64,000 nucleotides of DNA, taken from positions 36,456,001 through 36,520,000 of the forward strand of contig CM114273.1 in assembly GCA_050084515.1 (NCBI GenBank), written 5' to 3'. Below the pieces are notes generated by a model that worked only from the letters and a program-made list of their open reading frames with translations, did not search any database and was not told where the DNA came from. Shown in pieces: positions 21,285-34,976 of the stretch. The position numbers and the translations under genes are program-made. Source of the DNA: Blasia pusilla (lineage: Eukaryota; Marchantiophyta; Marchantiopsida; Blasiales). How positions within the stretch are numbered: position 1 is the first letter of the stretch; the number at the start of each line of letters is the position of its first letter.

Positions 21285-23221
21285 TTAAGATAAAATAACA
21301 ACCTACGTAACAATACAACATCAACAACTAAACCATAATGGAAAGATTATAAGAGGTGTAGGAATGGCATGAAAATTTTGGATAAAAATAGCAATGACAC
21401 AGTACCATTAAACTACAGTCTACAATGAGTTCAAGTGCACAATGTACTAAGCCAAGTCATTGTCTCGAGGATAGGAATCATTGCAATATTTGCTACAATG
21501 ATGGAGTTCACTAGACATGTTATCAACTTGCTCACATAGAGTGATGATAGTCTCTATTAGGTGGCTCCTTTTGTCATCAACAGAGAGGATCACTTTCTTA
21601 AGAATGTTCAAACGGGTTTCACTCATAGTGAGTTTTTTTGCATGACCTCAATGTCCCTGAGAGCAACAGTTAATACTAAAAATGGAACGGATGTAGCCGC
21701 ATTGCTTGGACTCGTGAAAGGCTCTCTTGTAGTTATCTTGATGTGCAATGCCTTGCTCTTCTATTCCTCAGCTTGCAAGGCTGAGATAGGCCGCTTTGGA
21801 TTGCCATTTTTGGTGCTATCTAAGTGGGCCAAATATCTTACTTACATGATATGGAACAATACAACAACTTTGTAGAAAGATTATAGATTGAAAAAAATTG
21901 TAATTCTAATTGAGTATAATTCACAATGAACTTCCGTTAAGAACATTATATGTTCAATTGTTGTTATAGCGATTGGACACAAAGCCTAAGTGGAAATTAA
22001 CAAAACAAAAATCTTAACCTAAACCTACAATGTCCAACACCCACATGGGAACCAAAGTTGGATTCATACAAATGTAGATACATCAATTAACAAAAGCATG
22101 GTGTGGGATAGAGGTATTATGGTGGATTGATACAACAACGAAGTAAGCGATGAAAAGTTAAATAGGTGTGCCTATTCACATGTAACAATGACTCCTTGTG
22201 AAGGTGACACATTCATATATGAATAACCAAAGCGCAATGGAGAAAGTATGTGTGCCATTAACTTAAAATTGAGTAAAAGGCAAGTAGTAAAATATCCAAA
22301 ATTGAGTTGATGTGGTGTGGCATACACTTTTCAAAATTCTCATAAAGAATTGGTGCAAACGAAATTAGATGGCAATGTATCTGCAATAAGGTTTGTGAAG
22401 TAATAGTAGCAGTTGATTTGACAAAGCGGAAGTAGAGTATTCTATAAGTAAAATGTCGAAACCCCAACAATCCAGACAATATTATAATATAAAGTCGTCG
22501 TACAACATCTCCGACGAAAAAGAAAAAGATAGCCTAGTTGGAATAAACAGAAGTAGTGAAACTCAAGTATAAATAGTTGAAAAATAAGAGGCGTGGCCTT
22601 GAGGAGAAAAACCTCAATAACAAGGCGCTAGGTGCATTTGTACTTGTTTGGGGACTGGTAGGATGGATCCTTGATATGGGGCACAATTAGAGTGGAACTA
22701 GAGGATAGAAAAGGAATATTTGAGGTGAGAGTTTGTATTTGGATATGCATTTAGAACAAGACCAAGTGTTGGGTGACTAACACTTGGGCTCGCCCTAGCG
22801 TCGATGGGGCAGATCACTCTACCTTAGGGCTTGGGGTGATCTGACTCATGAGAGCATAAGTGAACTTAGTGATGTGCTTAAGTGGAATATGAGAGTGACC
22901 CAAAAGTAGTATGACTTGTGTACCGTGTGAATAGGTGGGATGTTTACGAGTTGTAAGCTAGAGAAATCTTACGTAGCAAAGTTACTTAGTTAGCTTATTT
23001 GATAGCCTAAGGTTAGGTTAGTGTTGAGGAATTGATCTATGCTTATCGAAGAGGAGATGTTAAATGATGCTAAGTGTTATGGCTGACAACTTAAGACTTA
23101 AGCAAAACGAGGAATTTCCCGTAGCTACTAGAACGTAATTTGATATTAAGGGGGCACTTTCCATAAAGATTTGACATTTGAAGGTTTGCGTTGATGAGGG
23201 CATCAACTTCTAAATAGGGGT
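21285..23221. other. AT-rich sequence without recognisable genes
   Basis: Open frames at 21.56-21.88 kb (plus) and 22.26-22.48 kb (minus) lack motifs and have AT-driven composition. Nothing else seen. Confidence 0.4.
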
Positions 23222-23420
23222 GAGTGTCGCGATCCTCATAACCAAATGAGCGTCAAGCAAAACATCCCAACTCTAACAAGCTCACGCTAGGATGGTTTGC
23301 GTGTTGGAGTGATCTCTTGGAAGAGACATAAGAGACACAAGAGACGAGGCACGAACAAGGTTGAGCATTTCATGCGTTTATGATTGCGACTAGGAAGAGT
23401 CATATAAACGAAGTAATTTA
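23222..23420 (+). repeat. LTR relic of the Ty3/gypsy family, copy B (5' part)
   Basis: Begins GTGAGTGTCGCGATCCTCAT and continues through AAGCTCACGCTAGGATGG and a GCATTTCATGCGTTTATGA block. This matches the reverse complement of 52.35-52.55 kb and of 61.30-61.53 kb. Only the first 200 bases or so of the LTR are left. Confidence 0.65.
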
Positions 23421-23454
23421 GAGGAAAGGACTCAAACTACCTGAAAGGTAAATG

Positions 23455-24160
23455 AATGAGTCATTGCTTACTCAATCATTGATTTTTACTAGGATTTCAT
23501 ACGTGGGGGCATTGTCATAGTGCCACGTCATCACATGATATGGGAAGAATATTTTCGTTTTGCCTTTTAGACTAATATGTATATGAAATGACTAAGTCAT
23601 AAATCCATTTTACAAATCATCAAATGACGTGGCATAGTGACTAGGATTTGTACATCCTATCACATATGACCACGTGGCACCCCACATTAATGAAAATTTT
23701 TAATTAAATAATAATGAATTTCCGCGTGTAATAATATTATCAAATTAATTTTTGACATGTGGCTTTAATGACTTAGTGATATATAATGACTGAGTCATTT
23801 GTATTCATGACTAAGTGAGTCATTATATATTACTATATATACCATTTTACACAACTATAAGAGCCATTGGTGTAGGAAATGACTCATCCAGTCATATAGG
23901 ATGACTCAGGTAGTAATTAATTTTTTTTGGAAAGAATTAGTTGTGAGTCATTTTAAATTACTGTAGATGTTGTTTATACGACTATTTGAGTCATATTAAT
24001 TATTGCGTCTGGTCATAGCATGCCAATTTCATTTCTCACTTTGACTATTTTAGTCTGGTAGACGACTCCATGAGTCATAGTTTATGATTGCACTGGACAA
24101 ATATGACTTCACCACACATAGTTTATGACTGCACCAAATATAGCTAATGACTACAGTAGA
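23455..24160. repeat. Array of TGACT/AGTCA motifs (CACTA subterminal-type repeats)
   Basis: More than fifteen copies of TGACT or AGTCA, often as near-palindromes such as ATGACTAAGTCAT (23,582), ATGACTGAGTCAT (23,787) and ATGACTAAGTGAGTCAT (23,804). They are spread over 700 bases of otherwise AT-rich sequence in both orientations. Subterminal arrays of short motifs in both orientations are where the CACTA TNPA protein binds, and this one lies just downstream of a CACTA-type gene read on minus. A second cluster with the same motif lies at the CACTA end near 50.75-50.92 kb. Confidence 0.6.
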
Positions 24161-24479
24161 CATAGTTTATGACAGCATAGAATAATGGTTGCCTATGTGT
24201 TTTATTATTGAGCTATTGTCCGATTTAGATAAGTCATGTAAGTCCCACTTAGGTAGTATTTTTTATTATTTAAGATGCATCTATCATCCATTTTTTATCT
24301 AGTTGATACTACCACAAAATACAAGAGTCTTTGTGCACCATTTTCACGTGTTGCAGCATATAAAAGCAACAAGAAAAATGAGTCAATCCAAGGCTTTACA
24401 AAATTTAAATTAAACACCATATGAAATTAGTGTTATATTCTTGAAACAAGGTCATCTGAAAATCACAAGTAGCAAAAAT

Positions 24480-25406
24480 CCTAATGCACAAGCTTCTTTA
24501 AGTTCAACACCGGCCAAATATCAAACTTCCAACTACATCTCCAAGTGTGAGTTGAGGAGGTTCATCCATTTTATTCAGCTCCCATAGTTGGTAATCAGGT
24601 TGCGTTGTATCCTTCAAGTTCACTCTAACCAAACCAGGGCCAATATCCTTTCCATGGAACTTGTCGCGCCCACTCAAACCTGAAACTACTTCATGACCTA
24701 GAATATTTCCGCTGAGTTTTGGCTATGTAAGATGTACTTCTTCTCCAAATCGCAACTGTATACATGCCATTTCAATCAGGAAGTTACTTGTCAACATAGC
24801 AACATTGAAAAAAATTGATAAACTAAAACACAATCATTACCTTGGTTGTAGGTCCATCCACTCACTGGTAAATTCTTTGAAAAGCTGACAAGCCCCACCT
24901 GCTTGGGATAGGCAATATAAGAATAAAAACAGGAATGTATATTCACAATTTTTACATTTCCATTGAAAAAGAAAGAAAACGGAATGTCAAATAGTGGGAA
25001 GTTTTATTATTTATCCTTTGTTTCTTGTTGTTGAGCACTTTCAGGTCACACTATGAAACACTACCCACACTCCCAACCATCTCGGTGGTTGGCCTCACCT
25101 TCTTCTTAATCTTTGGTGAAGAGTGTATGTCCACTATTGGTTCACCTATACAACAAAGAGCTCAAAATATATCAGCAACAAGAAATACAGAGTTCAACAC
25201 TCGCAAAGAATGAAGTTTCTCTAATGTGAAATTCATACACGTTCATGTAAATAACTCAATGAAGAATACATCATAATAGAGAGGTGAAGTATTTGAGAGA
25301 TACACCTTGGAAAATTGTGTTAGTCATAGATTTTGCTCTCTCATTCATGGTTGGAGATGGATGATCAATCTTCTCTTTGCTTGAATAATTGGAAAAAAAG
25401 TAAGGA
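24480..25406 (-). pseudogene. CACTA-type accessory gene, 3' exons
   Basis: Minus-strand coding is visible in exon-like blocks. One at about 25.39-25.32 kb has KEKIDHPSP and SMTNTIFQ, then a GT donor-like site. The next, at about 25.15-25.05 kb, follows an AG and begins GEPIVDIHSS. A third, at 24.73-24.49 kb, has LGHEVVSGLSGRD, GPGLVRVNLKD and LTLGDVVGSLIF. The last block resembles the DUF8039-type C-terminal domain of plant En/Spm accessory proteins. The gene appears to continue on the other side of the copia insertion (29.4-30.8 kb). Stops in the third block and the insertion itself make it a pseudogene. Exon borders are approximate. Confidence 0.45.
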
Positions 25407-25411
25407 CAACA

Positions 25412-25856
25412 TGTTGGATTCTCAACATCCACTTCTCTGAGCACCACTAATCTGATCGGCCCCCTTGTATGAGGAGAAGCCTAGATTGATGGTTCCGACT
25501 TAGACGTCGAAGGAGTCATAATAATATGACGTAGGTGGTTTCCGGAGTAGCGTTACTAGGATTATCTAACCCTATATTGCATCAGGGTGCGGGGGACCCC
25601 GATGCAATATAGGATGCAACCCCCGGAAAAAAAAATTTCTATTAATAGAAACAAAGAAAAATAGGTTAAAACCTTAGTTTCTCGAGTAGTGAGATAGTGA
25701 GGAGCCGCAACGGTAGCGCATTCTCGTATGTCGGCGTTATCTCCATATTCAGGTTCCATCAAAGCTCTTCTATAAGCGCACGGACGGACCAGGCGACTTT
25801 GTATCTCTAAGTTGTGTAAAGATTTCAGTGATTTCGTCACTTTCTGTTTTCTCACA
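25412..25856 (+). repeat. 5' LTR of the copia element
   Basis: Runs TGTTGGATTC...TTTTCTCACA, 445 bases. Compared with the 3' copy it carries extra sequence around the GGTGCGGGGGACCCCGATGC region (25,585-25,605) and several substitutions. Element transcription would start within it. Confidence 0.9.
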
Positions 25857-25868
25857 TGGTATCAGAGC
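25857..25868 (+). promoter_or_regulatory. Primer-binding site for initiator tRNA-Met
   Basis: TGGTATCAGAGC follows the 5' LTR without a gap. It is the classic plant Ty1/copia primer site, complementary to the 3' end of initiator methionine tRNA, and it fixes the LTR end at 25,856. Confidence 0.9.
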
Positions 25869-26353
25869 GATAGGTTTTTCAGTATTTTGTATCTGCGATC
25901 TAATGTGTTTGCACAAAATCTTGAGAGATGGCTACTTCTTTGTCAATTCGTGCTCGCCCTCCTCCGCTGGGTGAAGGGAAGTTAGATGGGTCTAACTATA
26001 CATTGTGGAAGTTGAAAATGAGAACTGTCCTCGAATCATTTGAGATCTGGGAGACGGCCACAGGGGTCGATTTGAATCCACAAGCTACTTTGAGTTCTAC
26101 GTGCTCATCTTCATCTGGTGATATCGATCTTGTTGTATTGCTGGCATGGAAACGCAGAAACGCTAATGCTCTATATGCAATTGTCACGAATGTAACTGAT
26201 TCAGTCATAACTCTCATTCAACATACAACCACTGCTGTTGAGGCGTGGAACATTCAGAAGAATTAGTATGAAACAAGGAATGAGACTCGGATTCAGAATC
26301 TGGAGAATCACCTTACGTCCGAGAAATTTCTAGAAGGAGAAATTTCTCGAACG

Positions 26354-26425
26354 TTTGACAAGGATCAAGAATCTTCAAGATCAAGAATTTTTGACAAGGA
26401 TCAAGAATCTTCAAGATCAGATGAC
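26354..26425 (+). repeat. 36-base in-frame tandem duplication inside gag
   Basis: TTTGACAAGGATCAAGAATC starts at 26,354 and again at 26,390, duplicating twelve codons of Gag. The two copies are nearly identical, so the event is young relative to the element. Confidence 0.85.
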
Positions 26426-28255
26426 GTCTGTAGGATTTTCAAAGTCTAGCGAAGATTTGGCACTTCGGTGCATAAGGATTTTGCCTCCAAGGTATGATAG
26501 TTTGGTTACTACATTGAATACTCAAGTTAGACCCATGCCACTTACTTTTGAACAATTTAGTGCAATGTTGGTAGAAGAGGAAATGCGCTTCAAAGCAAGA
26601 GAGGGAAGTGATGCAGCATTCACTGCCAACGTACAGAGAAATAGAAATCAGGATTACAGTTCAAATGTCAAGAAGAAATTTCCAAGGAAAGCCTTCAAAT
26701 GCTTTTATTGTGGTAAGCTAGGTCATCGTATCAAAGATTGTAGAAAGAGGAGTCAGGATGAGAAGAACGGTTATTTAAGACCTAAGAAGGAGTTTGGAAA
26801 TTCTGTAGAACTAGGAGAACATGAAGTAGATGCTTGGTTAGAAATCGAAGAGTTTTGCGCATATGTGGAACATTCCACTAAGTCAAAGAGTGAAGATGCA
26901 TGGGTGCTTGATAGTGGAGCATCTAGGCATATGACCAATCATAAGGATTGGTATAGCTCCTTGCAGCCTCTACAAGAGCCCATCGTTGTTATTGTTGGGA
27001 ATAATGCAAAGTGCCTTGTAGAAGGGAAAGACACAATTTCTTTAGTCTCACAAAAAGGAGATGAAAAGAAGTTAACTGATGTATTGTACGTACCAGAGTA
27101 AAAGCAAAATTTTCTTTCAGTAATAGTATTATGTGATCGTGACGTAGAAGTTCGTTTCAAGAAAACTGGAGCAGTCATTGAGGATGCGAATGGGAAAATA
27201 GTGGGTGAAGGTATACGATGTGGAAATATACACGAGTTGTATGCTTTCACGACAAGTGTAGGTACAGATCTTAGTAGCAGTGGGTTGTGGCATGAAAGAT
27301 TTGGTCACCTAAGCTTTCCCTTACTAAGTCACGTGCAAAAATCTGGCATGGTTGTTGATTTACCAACAATTTTTGGAGTGTCGGATACATGTGAAGCTTG
27401 TATGATGGGCAAGCAACACCGAAAACCATTTCCACAAGACTCCAACAATAGAGCAAATGCTCCTCTAGAGCTGATTCATGTTGACCTGTGTGGTAAAATG
27501 AGAACAATGGCATTAGGTGGTTCTTACTACTTCTTTTTAGTTTTTGACAATTCTAGTAGGAAGATGTGGGTGTATTTCCTTCGTGATAAGGCAACTGATT
27601 TTGGAAAATTTAAAGTATGGCAGAAGCTGGTTGAGAATGAGACAGGAAAGAAGGTATAAAAGCTTCGTACCGATTGAGGAGGAGAATTCATATCAACAGA
27701 ATTCAACAAATATTTGGGGGAGCATGGAATCAAGCCATAGTTAACCACGTCACACACACCACAACAAAATGGCGTTTTTGAGCGTCGAAACCGTACAGTG
27801 GTAGAGATGGCAAGATTTATGATGAAAGCAAAAGGTTTGACAGAAGGATTTTGGGCTAAAGTTGTTAATACTGCCGTTTACATTCTAAATAGAAGTGCTA
27901 CCAAGTCAGTGCAAGGCATGACTCCTCATCAATCATACTTAGGTAAGATACCATCAGTCCAACATTTCAGGACTTTTGGTAGTGAGTGATTTGTACATAT
28001 TCCTGAAGCATCGAGGACCAAGCTGGAGTCCAAGAGCAGGAAGTGCATTTTTACGGGATACAGTGATGAGTCTAAAGCTTATCGCCTATGGTTTCTTGAG
28101 GCAAAGAAGATGCTTTTGAGTCGTGATGAGGTGTTATAGGAACAACCTCGTCAATTGGCGGATATCAGTAGTCCGTCCACATTATCATCAAATGAAGAGA
28201 TAACCCACCAGAGCACACCACCAATATTTACACCAGATCATCAAGAAGAAGAATT

Positions 28256-28289
28256 TGGTGAAACATCCTCGATGGAGGATGTTTCACCA
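28256..28289. repeat. Perfect 15-base inverted repeat at the RT-deletion junction
   Basis: TGGTGAAACATCCTC (28,256-28,270) and GAGGATGTTTCACCA (28,275-28,289) are exact reverse complements around a four-base loop. The repeat lies in the short linker that replaces the missing polymerase, between integrase and RNase H coding. Confidence 0.9.
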
Positions 28290-28992
28290 TTGGTAGATGA
28301 AAAGTTGTACAGAAAGCTTGTAGGCAGTTTGATATTTTGTGTAACACTAAACCAGACATTAGCTTTGTTGTGGGAGTGTTGAATAGGTTCTCAACTAAGC
28401 CTCGTGAGAACCATTGGAAGGCAGGGATGCGTGTGTTGAAGTACATCAAAGGCACTATCAAGTACGACCTTACCTATGGAGAAAGGACGGAAATGACAAC
28501 TTTTTGTGATTTGGATTGTGCAGGAGATTCAGATTCTCGGAGATTAGTTTCGGGTTATTGCTTCTTGGTAGGATCAGGTGTGGTGTCATGGGTCAGCAAG
28601 AAGCAACCTATAGTGGCTCTTTCTTCTACGGAGGCAGAATACAAGGCGACTTGTTATGCTTCTTGTGAAGTAGTATGGTTGAGATAGATATTGGAGGACA
28701 TAGGAGAAGCACTAGAAAGTGCTACTGTAATGTGGTGTGACAATCAGAGTTGCATTGCCATAGCACATAATCCTGTGTTTCATGCTCGTTCGAAGCACAC
28801 AGAGATCCTGTATCATTTTTTTTGTGAGTTGATCGAGAGAGAGGTTTTGAAGTTAGTCTATTGTCCAATAGAGGTTAACCGTGCAGACATCTTCACGAAA
28901 GCTTTGAGCGGAGATCAGCTTCACCAACATGTGAAGGGTCTTGGCATTGGTCCAAGACAGTAGTCCACATGAGAGTGGATATTGAGGGGGGG

Positions 28993-29407
28993 TGTTGGAT
29001 TCTCAACATCCACTTCTCTTAGCACCATTAATCTGATCGGCCCCCTTGTATGAGGAGAAGCCTAGATTGATGGTTCTGACTTACACGTCAAAGGAGTCAT
29101 AGTAATATGATGTAGGTGGTTTCACGAGTAGCGTTACTAGGATTATCTAACCCTATATTGCATCAAGATGCCGGGAATTTTTTTTCTATTAATAGAAATG
29201 AAGAAAATTAGTTTAAAACCCTAGTTTCCCGAGTAGTGAGATAGTGGGGAGCCGCAGCGGTAGCGCATTCTTGTATGTCGAGTTATCTCCATGTTCAAGT
29301 TCCATCAAAGCTCTTCTGTAAGAGCTTTGATGAGAGCTTTGAGGCCACTTTGTATCTCAAAGTTTCGTAAAGATTTCAGTGATTTCGTCACTTTCTATTT
29401 TCTCACA
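28993..29407 (+). repeat. 3' LTR of the copia element
   Basis: Begins TGTTGGATTC after a purine tract (28,972-28,992) and ends TTTTCTCACA before the target duplication CAACA. It is 415 bases long, 30 shorter than the 5' LTR. Also homologous, in reverse, to the solo LTR at 44,912-45,384. Confidence 0.9.
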
Positions 29408-29412
29408 CAACA

Positions 29413-33049
<3,637 letters not shown>

Positions 33050-33800
33050 AAGGGGCTTTTGTCATAAGACAGAAACCTCGGGGGGGATCCCCCCCCTTCT
33101 CTCCCTCAAATTCTCCCCCCTCCCTGCTTCTCAGGTTTCTATCTTATGGTAGAAACCTCAGGTGAGATCCCCCTTCTCCCCCTCTCTCCCTCAAATTCTC
33201 CCCCTTGTTTCTTAGGTTTTTGTCATAAGACAATATGAGGGGGGATCCCTTGCCCCCCCTCTCTCCCTCAAATTCTCCCCCCTTGCTTCTTAGGTTTCAG
33301 TCTTATGACAAAAACCTCAGGTGGGATCCCCCCTCTCCCCCTCAAATTCTCCCCCCTACTTCTCAGGTTTCCATCTAGCTTATGACAAAAATCCCAGGTG
33401 GGGTCCCCCCTCTCTCCCTCAAATTCTCCCTCATGCTTCTCATGTTTTTGTCATAAGACAGGAACCCGAGGGGGGATCCCCCCCTCCCTTGCTTCTTAAG
33501 TTTCTGTCATAAGATAGAAACCTCAGGAGGGATCCCTATCCATCCCCTCTCCTAGGTTTCTATCATAAGATAGAAAATTGGGAGAGGGGGTGTCCTGGTT
33601 TATGTTTGTCTCTTATTGCTCTCTCCCTAAATTGGATCTCCCCTCCCCCCTATTCATGGTTCTGTTATAAGACAGAAACCAGGAATTGGGGATCGGAGAG
33701 AGGCGGGATCACTACCTCGCCCTCACTCTCTCCCTAAAGTTTTCCACCCTCTCTCCCCTCTCTTAGGTTTCTGTCATAAGAAAGAAACTTGATAGAGGGA
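33050..33800. repeat. Minisatellite of hairpin units
   Basis: About ten degenerate units. Each contains an inverted repeat of the type TTTCTGTC-ATAA-GACAGAAA, followed in most by a second palindrome GGGGATCCCC and a CTCTCCCTCAAATTCTCCCC tail. Hairpin centres fall near 33,064, 33,143, 33,224, 33,304, 33,383, 33,452, 33,510, 33,566, 33,669 and 33,777. Spacing is about 80 bases for the first five. The strand asymmetry is strong, with C-rich tails on plus. Confidence 0.85.
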
Positions 33801-34031
33801 ACAGAGGGTGGATCATATTTTATCCCTTTCACTCCCTCTCCTTGAAGTGTTCCGCCCCTCTACCTCACCCTCTCCCTAAATGTTTTCCACCCTATCCCTC
33901 CCTCACTCCTTAACTTGTCCTAGGTTGTGGCAGTGTTATGAATTGCATATGAATGTGAACTCATTTGCGTTGATCTTTTACTCAAACATGGTAAGACACA
34001 TTGATAGCAGCTCCTACAAGACTCGGTCCCC

Positions 34032-34445
34032 TTCAGATGCTTTCTAGTTCCATGCAAGGCTTCAAGCCTTGCCCTTTGATGTGAAGAAGGCGATCTTCGT
34101 CAAAGTATGGCCCATCTCCTTGCTCGAGCGCATAGCTACATTGCCACTTCTGTCTCAATGAAGATTTGTGGTTATGCGGCCATGCACTATTGGGAATGGG
34201 ACCTTGCGTAGAGGACTACATGCTGGCGGTTTCATGAAAAATCCATCAATTTAATGTTGGGAGTGGCAGATTGGATTACAGTCCACATTTTCCATGACCA
34301 AATTTACAGTCCACATTTTCCATGGTTTTTGGTTAGTGAGGACAGTTCCCCTCACATGAGGAAAGCTGTAGCTATGATCCACGAGGCCATTACCTTCTTT
34401 GGTCATATTGTATGCCTCGATTTGAGTATTGCTACATGCTAGAGG
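34032..34445 (+). pseudogene. Fragment of an uncharacterised protein family, copy 1
   Basis: Plus-strand coding with three stops: SPSDAF, then HARLQALPFDVKKAIF, then WRFHEKSINLMLGVADWITV. It aligns by eye with minus-strand coding at 49.45-49.0 kb (SSSDTDYFLHRLCSLPFEVK and WKFHEEYRHLYVRFVDMVII). The LPFEVK/LPFDVK start with following hydrophobics is reminiscent of an F-box, but the rest is not. I do not recognise the family. Each copy lies upstream of a transposase-like coding region on the same strand, so it may be a transposon-borne gene. A 19-base duplication (ACAGTCCACATTTTCCATG) occurs inside at about 34.28 and 34.31 kb. Confidence 0.5.
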
Positions 34446-34976
34446 GATTGCTACCACTTGCAAGAATTTTCTTGGCTAGACGGTATCCTAGGGAGCAGTT
34501 GAGAGGAAATTTTTGCCCATGTTGTAGTCGAGTGTGTTGTGGGCCTGTATGGAGGAGGATGGGTTGGCGACATGATTTGATTCATAGATGAGTAGGGTTT
34601 TTCCAATGGTTGATATGAGGCCTCTAATTTTGTGGGCAATGATTGACTTTTGCACTCGAGGACACTAACTGAGGTTTTTGGCAAAGAAGGTGATTGATGC
34701 GGAGTATGTATGGGGTGATCATCTGACACCCATGGGGGTTTTGTTTTTGGACCATGATCACCTCTTATGTAAATTTTGTATAGTTTCATTCATTCTTGTA
34801 ATTACAATGGATGTTTCTCACTAACATCATTTGAGTGGATGTGTCCTAACCTTCACCTCTCTCTTTGTGAATGTAATGTGACAGCTTGTACTCTGCTGTA
34901 GTATTGCTCTCAATGTCAAACAAAATTATGCTCCTTTATTTACCACTGATCCGGGGTTGAAAAAACAGAACCACTA

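Larger units (their letters stand above)
25928..28961 (+). pseudogene. Copia gag-pol polyprotein lacking reverse transcriptase
   Basis: Gag starts at 25,928 (LDGSNYTLWKLKMRTVLE) and contains the zinc knuckle CFYCGKLGHRIKDC (about 26.70 kb). Protease has DSGAS (26,910-26,924). The integrase part starts with the pre-integrase LWHERFGHLS and CEACMMGKQHRKPF (27.29-27.43 kb), followed by the core with HVDLCGKM (27.48 kb), HTPQQNGV-type sequence (27.75 kb) and GFWAKVVNTAVYILNR. After about 28.14 kb a short linker leads directly to KLYRKLVGSL and then RNase H (FCDLDCAGD, ALSSTEAEYKA, WCDNQSCIAIA, ADIFTKAL). The roughly 250-residue polymerase block between them is absent. Stops occur at 26,264, 27,099, 27,657 and elsewhere. 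Such a copy could move only with enzymes from other elements. Confidence 0.9.
25412..29407 (+). mobile_element. Ty1/copia retrotransposon, RT-deleted, with both LTRs
   Basis: The element is bounded by LTRs beginning TGTTGGATTC and ending TTTTCTCACA, and flanked by the 5-base target duplication CAACA at 25,407-25,411 and 29,408-29,412. The 5' LTR (445 bases) is followed at once by the primer-binding site TGGTATCAGAGC; the 3' LTR (415 bases) is preceded by a purine tract ending in GAGGGGGGG. Gag, protease, integrase and RNase H are present in that order, but the reverse transcriptase block is missing. LTR differences and multiple stops show it is not recent. It lies within a minus-strand CACTA-type gene. 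Confidence 0.92.

Noticed and set aside
33050-33800. CRISPR-like array
   Set aside because: Units are diverged palindromic minisatellite repeats without unique equal-length spacers, and the genome is clearly eukaryotic.
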